A stretch of 58,771 nucleotides of DNA from Staphylococcus arlettae (GCF_002902345.1 NZ_PPQB01000005.1:1-58771), one strand, 5' to 3'. Positions 27,951 through 34,836 are shown, counted from the first letter of the stretch. Translations and numbers: made by a program. Notes: generated by a model from the letters alone, not told the origin.

Positions 27951-28085
27951 TTGCATGAGGTTATAAAAATACTCCTAGGTCAACCAGTACAAGTCGCAAT
28001 TGTACTAATTATCCCAGGAGTCCTAAAACAACTTAGATTATGGCACATCGACTATTTAAGTCAAAAGCCAAACAACAAAGATTAA
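27951..28085 (+). CDS. Candidate type I toxin, 44-residue membrane peptide
   Basis: TTG start 9 bases from AAGGAGG. The peptide begins MHEVIKILLGQ, has a hydrophobic core VQVAIVLIIPGVL and a charged C-terminal half (KQLRLWHIDYLSQK...). This is the size and layout of staphylococcal/enterococcal type I toxins (Fst/PepA1 class: helix with an inner proline, then polar tail), but I cannot match it to a named family. Support comes mainly from context: own promoter, hidden ribosome binding site, opposite promoter and antisense terminator inside the gene. Another small membrane peptide role is possible. Confidence 0.65.
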   Translation: MHEVIKILLGQPVQVAIVLIIPGVLKQLRLWHIDYLSQKPNNKD

Positions 28086-28116
28086 TTTAACCGGAGGCAT
28101 TGCGCCTCCTCCTTAC
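27963..28116 (-). ncRNA. Candidate antisense RNA antitoxin
   Basis: Predicted RNA of about 150 bases from the opposite strand. It would start near 28116, just below the -10 box, and end at a hairpin. On the minus strand the outer stem is ACTCCT/AGGAGT (28021-28016 with 27976-27971) and the inner stem AGTACAA/TTGTACT (28006-28000 with 27992-27986), followed by ATTTTTAT at 27970-27963. It covers nearly the whole toxin gene and the mRNA 3' end. No expression data; inferred from promoter and terminator. Confidence 0.6.
28093..28109 (+). terminator. Hairpin at the toxin mRNA 3' end
   Basis: GGAGGC (28093-28098) pairs with GCCTCC (28104-28109), loop ATTGC. The T-run after it is poor (TCCTTACATGTTTATT), so termination may be partial or the stem may act in RNA pairing. 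Confidence 0.5.
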
Positions 28117-28122
28117 ATGTTT

Positions 28123-28151
28123 ATTATATATCTTATAAAAGGGGGTTTCAA
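28123..28151 (-). promoter_or_regulatory. Near-consensus antisense promoter
   Basis: On the minus strand: TTGAAA (28151-28146), 17 bases, TATAAT (28128-28123). It points back into the toxin gene. It overlaps the ribosome binding site of the next + strand gene (AGGGGG at 28140-28145). Confidence 0.75.
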
Positions 28152-28154
28152 GTG

Positions 28155-28310
28155 ATGTATTATATCCTAACAGCAATCGCAGTTATATTTATTCTACTGA
28201 TACCCGAATTTATTAAATTTGCAAGAATTAAACACATGAAATCATTAGGCTATAGATACGAAGGTGATGAACTTGTCAGAATACAAGAAAACGATCATAA
28301 AGCTAATTAA
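28155..28310 (+). CDS. Small one-helix membrane protein
   Basis: A 51-residue protein, ATG 9 bases from AGGGGG (a GTG just before is also in frame). An N-terminal membrane helix (YYILTAIAVIFILLIPEFI) is followed by a basic and then polar tail (KHMKSLGYRYEGDEL). It overlaps the next gene by 38 bases. Possibly part of the same accessory unit as the toxin-like peptide; function unknown. Confidence 0.6.
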   Translation: MYYILTAIAVIFILLIPEFIKFARIKHMKSLGYRYEGDELVRIQENDHKAN

Positions 28311-28464
28311 CAGTGATATAACAGGTTACCAGATATATAAAGATACTGGATTGAGTCAAACGGTTATGTCCACATTGAGAACAGGCAAACGCGATATTGA
28401 TAATTTAAAATTAGGTACCGCAGAAAAACTATACGAATACGCAAAAGCCCACCTAAATGAATAG
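28273..28464 (+). CDS. Small helix-turn-helix protein
   Basis: A 63-residue protein. The segment ITGYQIYKDTGLSQTVMSTLRTGKRDIDNLKL is a Cro/XRE-like helix-turn-helix (Q-x3-TGLS-x-T-recognition helix). TTG 28273 has the best spacing to AAGGTG; ATG 28267 and GTG 28264 are in frame. Similar short proteins lie behind endolysin genes in staphylococcal prophages. It may control the local accessory genes; no operator was identified. Confidence 0.7.
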   Translation: MSEYKKTIIKLINSDITGYQIYKDTGLSQTVMSTLRTGKRDIDNLKLGTAEKLYEYAKAHLNE

Positions 28465-28478
28465 GTGGGTTGTTTTTT
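28448..28478 (+). terminator. Rho-independent terminator
   Basis: CCCACCT (28448-28454) pairs with AGGTGGG (28463-28469), followed by TTGTTTTTT. It overlaps the stop codon of the helix-turn-helix gene. Confidence 0.9.
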
Positions 28479-28559
28479 GAAAAAATATATCGAAAATGAA
28501 TGTGTATTTGTGTGAGAAAATATGATAATATTTATATTAATGTAAGGGGAGGTTTTATT

Positions 28560-30356
28560 GTGAAAAAAATAAGCGTAGTTATACCTAGTTTCAATAACAA
28601 AAAAGAAGTATTGGAGCGTTTAATAAGTTCATTAGAACAACAAACAATGGATAAAGAAGATTTTGATGTAATATTTATAGATGATGGTTCAAGTGATTTC
28701 ACAGCATATAAAAGGTTGAAAGAACAGGCAGATAAACATGATAATTTCTTTGTTCATAGAATTACACCATCTGGTTGGTCAAGTAGACCACGAAACAAAG
28801 GGATAAAAATAGCAAAATCAAAATACATATTTTTTAGTGATGATGATGATTCAATTTTCCCACAAGCATTAGAGCGTATGTACGCATTTGCTGAAGAAAA
28901 TAATTTAGATGTCGTCAATCCTAAAGTTATTAGAACTAAAGGTTGGTCATGGGGTTGGAAAGAATATAAAGAAAATAGAATAGATGTACAAAATGATGGC
29001 GTTAATTCTATGGGTCCTATGACAGTACCTAAATTGTATAGAAAAGATTTCTTAATAGAAAATAACTTATTTTTCTCTGAAGGCAGCAAGATGTGGTGGG
29101 AAGATGTTATGTATTCTTGTCTTGTATATAGTAAGAACCCTAAAATTGGTATATTAGCAGATTACCCGATTTATCATTGGAGAGAGCAAAATGTATCTGC
29201 AAACTTTGGTAAAGATTTAGAACATAAATGGAAACAATTAAATAATTTAGCCGAATTCTTTACTAAAAACTTAAATGAAGATGATAGAACAACGATGATT
29301 ACACATTGGTATAATTCACGAGTATTAGGAACGATTAGAAAAAATTTCCACAGTAAAAAAGATGAAACTAAAGAAGTTGAATTTAAAAATGCTAAAGCAT
29401 GGAAAGATAAATATGTAACTGATGAAGTTATTTCAAGGTTAGACACAAGAAGCCAAATATTAGATAAGATATTGGAATTAAATTCTCCACAGTTAGCTAT
29501 TTCATATTCTGAAGTTAAATCAGACGTTACAGCAAGAAGTTATATCAAAGAAATATCATTTGATAAAGATGAAATTATTTTTACAAGTGAAGCAACTATT
29601 ACAAATGATGAAACGAGTAATGTGAAAATCAAAGGTAAACCAAAAACACCTAAATTAAATTTACCTAAAGATGTAAAAAAACAATTGCCTAAAGAATTAA
29701 CGGTATACCATGACAAAGATAAAGAAGATAATATGTATTTACCAGCACTTAAAGGTCGCACAACTAGAACAACTTGGGAATTAACAGATATTAAAAATAG
29801 CGAATTTGTTTTTGATACGTCTTTAAGCGGGTATGAAGTTTCAGCTAAATTAACATTTGGTTTAAAATTAAATGATTTTATACAAGATGACATTGATTTA
29901 CAACAGCCATATGATCTTGCAACAAGATTTTCTTATTTAGATTACTTTTCACAACGAGCAATTGCATGTACAGATGACTTTAAGCGTACAGCAATTATTA
30001 ACGGAAATACGTATTTAATCTATAAAAATGCTTCAGAATTAATTTCAATAGATTTAAATTCTACAGTTAAAAGTTTCTTTGATTTTGCGAAACCAAATAC
30101 AAATGAATCAGAAAACGTTGGTGAATATGTAAGAATTCCAATTGAAGCGGAACATATATATGGCCATTCTAAGCAAGAATTAGTAGCATCTATTTATAAT
30201 GAAGATAGTGTAGGTTTCACTGAAACAAAAGCATATTTAATCACAATGGATGGCAAAGCTTATTTAGATGTTCATAATCCAAGAAAATTACACAATGAAA
30301 CAATAATTGATGTGGCCATTGGCAATAAATCTGAAAGAATTAGAATCACGATTTAA
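28560..30356 (+). CDS. Prophage family 2 glycosyltransferase, TarS/TarP-like
   Basis: A 598-residue enzyme. Residues 1-270 are a GT-A domain: KKISVVIPSFNN, FIDDGSSD (39-46), a DxD-like FFSDDDDS (91-98), and MWWEDVMYSC in place of the AEDQLF motif of TarS/TarP. The remaining 330 residues are beta-rich, like the trimerisation part of TarS (573 residues). GTG 28560 behind GGGGAGG is the start, not the ATG 60 bases upstream. TarS and the phage-borne TarP add GlcNAc to poly-ribitol-phosphate wall teichoic acid. A related reaction is likely, but the acceptor and sugar are not proven. Its place between lysis genes and attachment site is typical for lysogenic-conversion genes. Confidence 0.8.
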   Translation: MKKISVVIPSFNNKKEVLERLISSLEQQTMDKEDFDVIFIDDGSSDFTAYKRLKEQADKHDNFFVHRITPSGWSSRPRNKGIKIAKSKYIFFSDDDDSIFPQALERMYAFAEENNLDVVNPKVIRTKGWSWGWKEYKENRIDVQNDGVNSMGPMTVPKLYRKDFLIENNLFFSEGSKMWWEDVMYSCLVYSKNPKIGILADYPIYHWREQNVSANFGKDLEHKWKQLNNLAEFFTKNLNEDDRTTMITHWYNSRVLGTIRKNFHSKKDETKEVEFKNAKAWKDKYVTDEVISRLDTRSQILDKILELNSPQLAISYSEVKSDVTARSYIKEISFDKDEIIFTSEATITNDETSNVKIKGKPKTPKLNLPKDVKKQLPKELTVYHDKDKEDNMYLPALKGRTTRTTWELTDIKNSEFVFDTSLSGYEVSAKLTFGLKLNDFIQDDIDLQQPYDLATRFSYLDYFSQRAIACTDDFKRTAIINGNTYLIYKNASELISIDLNSTVKSFFDFAKPNTNESENVGEYVRIPIEAEHIYGHSKQELVASIYNEDSVGFTETKAYLITMDGKAYLDVHNPRKLHNETIIDVAIGNKSERIRITI

Positions 30357-30362
30357 AGATAA

Positions 30363-30388
30363 ACCACCTTTTTGTAAGGTGGTTTTTT
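30363..30388 (+). terminator. Terminator after the glycosyltransferase
   Basis: ACCACCTT (30363-30370) and AAGGTGGT (30376-30383) form a perfect stem with six T following. Confidence 0.9.
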
Positions 30389-30408
30389 ACGCCAACGGTA
30401 CGCCAACG
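30388..30408. repeat. Direct repeat TACGCCAACG x2, possible integrase arm sites
   Basis: Two copies of TACGCCAACG, 11 bases apart (30388 and 30399), lie 38 bases before the attachment core. Short tandem repeats at this distance are typical arm-type integrase sites. Confidence 0.45.
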
Positions 30409-30445
30409 AAATGACTTAAACACTGGGTTTGTGGGGTTTATAAAC

Positions 30446-30461
30446 TCCCTCACTCTCCGTT
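30446..30461. other. Attachment core, prophage right junction
   Basis: TCCCTCACTCTCCGTT occurs here and again at 32107-32122. CCCTC-ACTCTCC-G fits the 3' T-stem strand, acceptor strand and discriminator G of a tRNA-Ser that starts GGAGAGT, a common integration target. The tRNA itself is not in the window. Confidence 0.6.
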
Positions 30462-30600
30462 CAATACATATTTTGAGCTTTTATGAAGCACCGTAATCCT
30501 TGATACAATAGGGTTTCGGTGTTTTTGTTTATGGTTAGTTTTTATAAAAAATGTCACTCTCATGTCAAAATTTAAGGTTTGTTGACATGAAACCTTTGAA

Positions 30601-30930
30601 TCACATGCTACGTAAGACTTCCAGTGTTTTATTTTCTTCTTGTTTTTGACTTTCTTCTAATAAATGACTGTATATGGATAGGGTAGTCGTTATGTCTGCA
30701 TGACCTAATCTTTTGCTAACATATTGTATAGAGAAACCTTTACCCAATTGCATAGACGCGTGTGTCGTAAGGCATGTAATGTTTAGTTCCCCGTATTGTT
30801 TTCCAATAAGAATTCTTTAAAAGTGGTTGTGACTGCTTTATTTGTATTTAACGTCACACTAGTATTAAAAAGATATTGACTACTAATAGAAGTAGGGTTT
30901 TGTTTTAAAGTGGCTATTACATATATATGT
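30601..30930 (-). pseudogene. Decayed tyrosine integrase, C-terminal part
   Basis: On the minus strand the last 40 codons read VSKRLGHADITTTLSIYSHL, then LEESQKQEENKTLEVLRSM and stop. This is the integrase C-terminus with the LGH and the tyrosine (IYSHLL). Upstream, the box LHALRHT is in another frame than HASMQLGKGF, a frameshift of about two bases, and a TAA precedes it. The reading continues degenerate to about 30930 (NTNKAVTTTFKEFL). This is a dead remnant next to the attachment core, not the integrase of the present prophage. Confidence 0.8.
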
Positions 30931-30988
30931 AATATTTTTACTTATTATAAATTTCTATAGATTTTAACAATATAAGCTTGTATTATTT

Positions 30989-31003
30989 TTGTAAACGTTT
31001 CCC
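30989..31003. promoter_or_regulatory. Possible cre (CcpA) site
   Basis: TTGTAAACGTTTCCC fits the cre consensus except the last base, about 105 bases before the secreted-peptide gene. One match of this length in AT-rich DNA is weak evidence. Confidence 0.3.
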
Positions 31004-31107
31004 AAAATGCTGGAGAGATGCTTAATTCATTAAGTTTTTAAACTACTTATTTTAATAAATTTATAGAGTTGTTTTTATATCTCAAATACCTATCAGAAGT
31101 GAGTAAA

Positions 31108-31671
31108 ATGGCAAAAACATTAAATTACAAACGAAGATTTATAAAAGGGTTTATTGCATTAGCAATTAGTACTGGAGTAACAGTTAGTCCTAATTTAGTT
31201 GATAATTACTCTTATGCTGCTGAAAGAAATGAGACATACAGCACAGGAAATAGTTCAGGCAAAATCGTTAAGGTAAATGACCATACGGCTAGAATTGATT
31301 TGAATCAAAATGTTACTTATGACATTGATAAAAACGGTATAGCATCTTTAAGAAATGAAAACACGGGTGATATTGAAAAATTACCATCAATTGCAAAAGA
31401 TAGAAATGGTAATAACATTTCTCTAGTATATTTTGAAGATAATGGTGATTTAGGTGTATATGCTCAAAATATGTACCAAGATAGAGGCATTGGAAAATGT
31501 ATATCTGGTATAGCAGGAGGAGCTGTTACAGGAGGTACTACGTTAGGATTAGCTGGTGCTGGAGTCGGAACTGTAACTTTACCAATAGTAGGTACAGTAG
31601 GTGGAGGAGTAGTTGGAGCAGTCGGTGGGGCAGTAGGTGGTGGATTAACTGGAGGAGCAACTTTCTGCTAA
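31108..31671 (+). CDS. Secreted protein with glycine-zipper C-terminus
   Basis: A 187-residue protein (ATG 31108; an upstream in-frame start lacks an SD). Residues 1-38 are a Sec signal peptide with a basic start (KRRFIKGF) and likely cut after YSYA. A polar beta-like pro-region follows. The last 60 residues are almost only G, A, V, T with repeated GxxxG steps (GGAVTGGTTLGLAGAG, GGGVVGAVGGAVGGG) and a cysteine at each end. Such tails insert in membranes, as in pore-forming bacteriocins. The next gene encodes a 2-TM protein. I infer an antibacterial or membrane-active peptide; other roles are possible. Confidence 0.7.
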   Translation: MAKTLNYKRRFIKGFIALAISTGVTVSPNLVDNYSYAAERNETYSTGNSSGKIVKVNDHTARIDLNQNVTYDIDKNGIASLRNENTGDIEKLPSIAKDRNGNNISLVYFEDNGDLGVYAQNMYQDRGIGKCISGIAGGAVTGGTTLGLAGAGVGTVTLPIVGTVGGGVVGAVGGAVGGGLTGGATFC

Positions 31672-31689
31672 TATTTAAGGAGTGATACT

Positions 31690-31866
31690 ATGAAAATAGT
31701 TTTTAACATATGGGTATGTTTATTATTATTTTTAGTAATAGCACTTTGGACAATGATTAGTATCAAGTTTGGTAATATTAATAGTAATCAGGTAATATTA
31801 ATGAATATATTTATATTTATAGCCTATATATTATATATAGTGAGGTTTATAAAGTATTATAAATAG
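31690..31866 (+). CDS. Small 2-TM protein, possible immunity partner
   Basis: A 58-residue protein with SD AAGGAGTGA and two membrane helices (IWVCLLLFLVIALWTMI and NIFIFIAYILYIVRFI), ending in basic KYYK. It starts 18 bases after the glycine-zipper gene and shares its terminator, so the two form an operon. Two-helix proteins are frequent immunity factors for secreted membrane-active peptides; this is inference from topology and context. Confidence 0.65.
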   Translation: MKIVFNIWVCLLLFLVIALWTMISIKFGNINSNQVILMNIFIFIAYILYIVRFIKYYK

Positions 31867-31898
31867 AACAATATTTAGATTTTTTAATAAGTACAGAT

Positions 31899-31927
31899 AG
31901 GCTACCTTTGCTATAGGTGGTCTTTTT
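31899..31927 (+). terminator. Rho-independent terminator
   Basis: AGGCTACCT pairs with AGGTGGTCT (G-T pairs), followed by TTTTTATTT. It ends the two-gene unit. Confidence 0.7.
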
Positions 31928-32106
31928 ATTTGCGTGTTATTTTCACGTCATTTGCAATGTCGCATACTTTTTGGAAATGGATTAAGTGAGTTTAATTTGA
32001 AGGATATAATTGAAATTAAGTAGAGTGATTAATGTAGAAAATTTTAAAGCGGGCAAAATATGGACAATAAAAGCCATGTAATTTAATAATAATATGAATT
32101 TGCCAA

Positions 32107-32122
32107 TCCCTCACTCTCCGTT
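32107..32122. other. Second copy of the attachment core
   Basis: TCCCTCACTCTCCGTT, identical to 30446-30461. Here the upstream bases AAT also match the end of a tRNA T-loop. It marks the outer right end of an older element at the same site. Confidence 0.6.
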
Positions 32123-32374
32123 TATTCGATATTCCTCGCTATATCTTATTTAGCAAAATGTTGATATGCTGCTTTATTTAATAGTATGGAAGGAAACAAT
32201 TTATTAGTCATAGACAAGGACATTTACAGTAAACTTGTGAACAAAAGTCGGCATAATATGATATTATTAGCCGACTCTTCGATAAATTTCGAGATGGTTG
32301 AAGTTTTATGAAGTTCATTGTTAAAAAGATAATTAGAATAAAATTACTAAGATCACAATTTTAATGCTTTGTAG
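32123..32374. other. Intergenic stretch with a hairpin
   Basis: No gene seen. AGTCGGC (32246-32252) and GCCGACT (32270-32276) form a stem that can be extended inward by TAATA/TATTA. No T-run follows, so its role is unknown. Confidence 0.4.
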
Positions 32375-32983
32375 TTAATATTTTGATTGATAAGCGATTA
32401 GTGTTGTCCCGACAATATAATTAAATATCATTTTAAATTTAGGTTTTTCAAAAACTGCTTTGATATAATTGAAAACAAAAGTGCAAAAACTGAATCATGT
32501 AATTACAGTTATAATAAATAATGTTGAAAGTAATGCGACTTGTACATTTTGGTTACTTTGATGATTTATAAATTGAGGTAGAATACTTATATAAAATAGA
32601 ATTGCTTTTGGATTTAGAATCATAGTTATAAATCCTTGTTGATATGATTTGAATAAATTCGCATTTGTTGTTTTCGTGACTTCCATAGTATTATATTCAA
32701 ATTTATGGGCATTTAATATGTTTTTAAGGCCAAGAAAAATAATATACGCTGCACCTAATATTTTAATTATAAAAAATACGGTTTGGGAACTTACGAATAT
32801 AAATATAATACCTAGAGTTGCCAAAGTAGCATAAATTAAATGAGCGTTAGCTATACCAAATGTTGTAAAAATACCACTTTTAATTCCACCGTGAGCGCTA
32901 TTTTTTATAACAGCAAAAAAACTTGGTCCAGGCGCTATAAGAATAAGTAATGACATTATAATAAAGTTAATCCAATTATCCAT
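32375..32983 (-). pseudogene. LysE/RhtB-type exporter with internal TGA
   Basis: A complete 203-codon frame of a LysE-family amino-acid exporter, except for one TGA at codon 163 (32497-32495). Before it are LILIAPGPSFFAV, GIANAHLIYATLATLGI and GFITMILNPKAILFYISILPQF, the family hallmarks; after it the frame continues FSFCTFVFNYIKAVFEKPKF to TAA. The family normally has Trp or another large residue there, so TGG to TGA is the simple explanation. The last helix is lost. Start ATG with SD AGGAG. Total length 202 would be normal. Confidence 0.8.
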
Positions 32984-33261
32984 ATATTGCTCCTTTGTTT
33001 TGTATGTTGTTAAATGAGTTTCTTCTTGTTTTGATAGTAATACAATTAACCAAGCCTGTTACTGCGAGAATATTATATTATTAATAGGTTTATTAGATGA
33101 ATGTTCAATAAGTTAAATACTACTGTGGAAATTAATAGTTAGTTATCTTATTCTTCATGTTATCATTTAAATAAATTATTATAAGAATTAACATAAAGAA
33201 AGTAATTGAAGTATAAGTAAATGTATTTTTTTAGTCTCAATTTAATTTTGGAGGTTTGGTT

Positions 33262-34122
33262 ATGAAGTATTTAAATTTTAAGCAAGTTGATGTATTTCCA
33301 AATGAAGCATTTAAAGGTAATCCTGTTGCAGTAATTTTTGATGCTGATGATTTAACGTCAGAACAAATGAAAGATATAGCAAGTTGGACTAATTTATCTG
33401 AAACAACTTTTGTTTGTAAACCTGAAGATGAAAATGCAGATTACAAATTGAGAATTTTTACTCCCAACAATGAGTTACCTTTTGCTGGTCACCCAACTAT
33501 AGGTTCATCTTTTGCTATTTTACAAAATGGTTTAGTGCCTAAAAATAAAAATTATCTCGTACAAGAATGTGGAGTAGGTTTGGTGAAAATAGATTTTACG
33601 GAAGATAAAACATATTTTAGTTTGCCTGAGCCTAAAATTAGTGAGTTACAAGACCGACAGTTTGATGGAATAATAGATAGTTTAGGTATCAAAAAAAGTG
33701 ATGTAGTTCATTCTAAAAATATTAATATCGGTGCTGAATGGCTAACTTTGGAATTAAAAAATGCGAGTATTGTTAAAAATATTGAACCTAATTTTAAATT
33801 GATGGAACAATATATTTATGAAGGTACCACTGGTGTAACGATTTTCGGTAAAAACAAAGAAGATAAAGATACGACTTTTGAAGTTCGTTCATTTGCTCCG
33901 AAAGAAGGTGTGGACGAAGATCCAGTTTGTGGTAGTGGTAATGGTTGTGTTGCTGTAATGAATGATTTATACGGTTTATTAGAGGAAAAAGAATTTTCAA
34001 ATTCTCAAGGAGAATGTATAAACAGAAATGGTAGAGTTTATATTAAAAAGGAAAATGTATTGAAATTAGGCGGAGTTTCAAAAATAATGATTGATGGAAC
34101 AATAGCGATTGAGAAACAATAG
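33262..34122 (+). CDS. PhzF-family isomerase/epimerase-like protein
   Basis: A 286-residue enzyme of the PhzF fold. Typical are VDVFPNEAFKGNPVAV at the start, the catalytic glutamate in NLSETTFV, the GHPTIGSSFAIL strand, and the C-terminal-lobe EDPVCGSGNGCVAV. PhzF proper isomerises a phenazine precursor; most bacterial members have unknown substrates. ATG 33262 follows TTTGGAGG. It is divergent from the broken exporter and no partner gene is adjacent. Confidence 0.9.
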   Translation: MKYLNFKQVDVFPNEAFKGNPVAVIFDADDLTSEQMKDIASWTNLSETTFVCKPEDENADYKLRIFTPNNELPFAGHPTIGSSFAILQNGLVPKNKNYLVQECGVGLVKIDFTEDKTYFSLPEPKISELQDRQFDGIIDSLGIKKSDVVHSKNINIGAEWLTLELKNASIVKNIEPNFKLMEQYIYEGTTGVTIFGKNKEDKDTTFEVRSFAPKEGVDEDPVCGSGNGCVAVMNDLYGLLEEKEFSNSQGECINRNGRVYIKKENVLKLGGVSKIMIDGTIAIEKQ

Positions 34123-34169
34123 ATATGAATTGAAAATGGCTAATCTGTGCTAATTCTCTAATTTCTTCA

Positions 34170-34261
34170 TCACTTATATTGTTGTGTTTCAGCTAATCCT
34201 TCAAATGATATTTGAGAAAATAATAAAGCAGCTAACATTAAAGTTATAACAATTTTTTCAT
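34170..34261 (-). pseudogene. Frameshifted small secreted peptide
   Basis: On the minus strand ATG follows AGGAGG, but ATG AAA AAA TTG TTA TAA stops at once. One base shifted, the frame reads VITLMLAALLFSQISFEGLAET, a clear signal peptide. A lost A in the A-run would explain it. It lies just downstream of another broken minus-strand gene (34279-34557), probably one operon. Confidence 0.4.
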
Positions 34262-34278
34262 TAGTACCTCCTAAGTAA

Positions 34279-34557
34279 TTAAGTAAATGGTATACCAAAA
34301 AATAACACGAACATTATGAGTGGAGTTAATATAAATAAGTTGATTAAATTAAGAAAAATGCTAATTTTCCATATTGTCTTAGTGTTTTTAGAAATAAAAA
34401 ACATAAGTATAGAAAATATTAATAACGCACTACTATTTGATATAAAGACATCTAATTTGTCAGCTCCATATCAATTGGGTGGTGTAATAGATAATAGAAA
34501 CATTGCTGAAATGAATATATAATTAATTATGTTTATGGAATACACTGCTAATTTCAT
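34279..34557 (-). pseudogene. Small membrane protein with internal TGA
   Basis: A 93-codon frame on the minus strand with SD GGGGTGAG, broken by TGA at codon 29 (34473-34471). It reads MKLAVYSINIINYIFISAMF before and YGADKLDVF after the stop, then two hydrophobic helices (SALLIFSILMFFI and FLNLINLFILTPLIMFVLFF) to TAA. Three membrane helices in all. TGA probably replaces TGG. Family unknown. Confidence 0.55.
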
Positions 34558-34725
34558 TATTGTCTCACCCCTTATATAACAATATATTAAATTATTTATA
34601 TGATTTTAATATAACGCAATTAATTTTATAATAAATAACTTTTTTTAGTCTTAAAGTGATACAGCAATTGTTGTGGTATATAATCGAATTGAATTTAATT
34701 AATTCACTTTGAAGGGGTGTTGGTA

Positions 34726-34836
34726 ATGATACTTGAAGAAACAATGTTGCGGGTTAGAAAGAATATGGATAAAGCTTTTGAAGAATCTTTTAGAGAAGTA
34801 ACTAGTATTATGAGTTCGATGAATGGTTATATATAG
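34726..34836 (+). CDS. 36-residue amphipathic peptide
   Basis: ATG with SD AAGGGGTG; a TATAAT-like box lies at about 34678. The peptide reads MILEETMLRVRKNMDKAF then EESFREVTSIMSSMNGYI, alternately charged and hydrophobic, so an amphipathic helix is likely. No signal peptide. The next gene, 112 bases on, encodes a 4-TM protein. Function unknown. Confidence 0.5.
   Translation: MILEETMLRVRKNMDKAFEESFREVTSIMSSMNGYI

Larger units (their letters stand above)
27929..28120. repeat. 13-bp inverted repeat joining mRNA start and end
   Basis: ACATGTAAGGAGG at 27929-27941 and CCTCCTTACATGT at 28108-28120 are perfect reverse complements, one on each side of the small gene. The left arm includes the ribosome binding site. 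In the mRNA this allows 5'-3' long-range pairing; in the antisense RNA the right arm becomes its first bases. Confidence 0.85.

Noticed and set aside
30446..30461. A tRNA-Ser gene at the attachment core
   Set aside because: Only the last 13 or so bases of a tRNA are present; no anticodon arm, D-arm or 5' acceptor strand lies upstream.
32649..32834. A + strand frame opposite the exporter pseudogene
   Set aside because: Antisense shadow of the LysE reading, without a ribosome binding site.
34316..34522. A + strand open frame of 68 codons
   Set aside because: No good ribosome binding site and random-looking product; the minus strand of the same stretch reads as a membrane protein with one stop.
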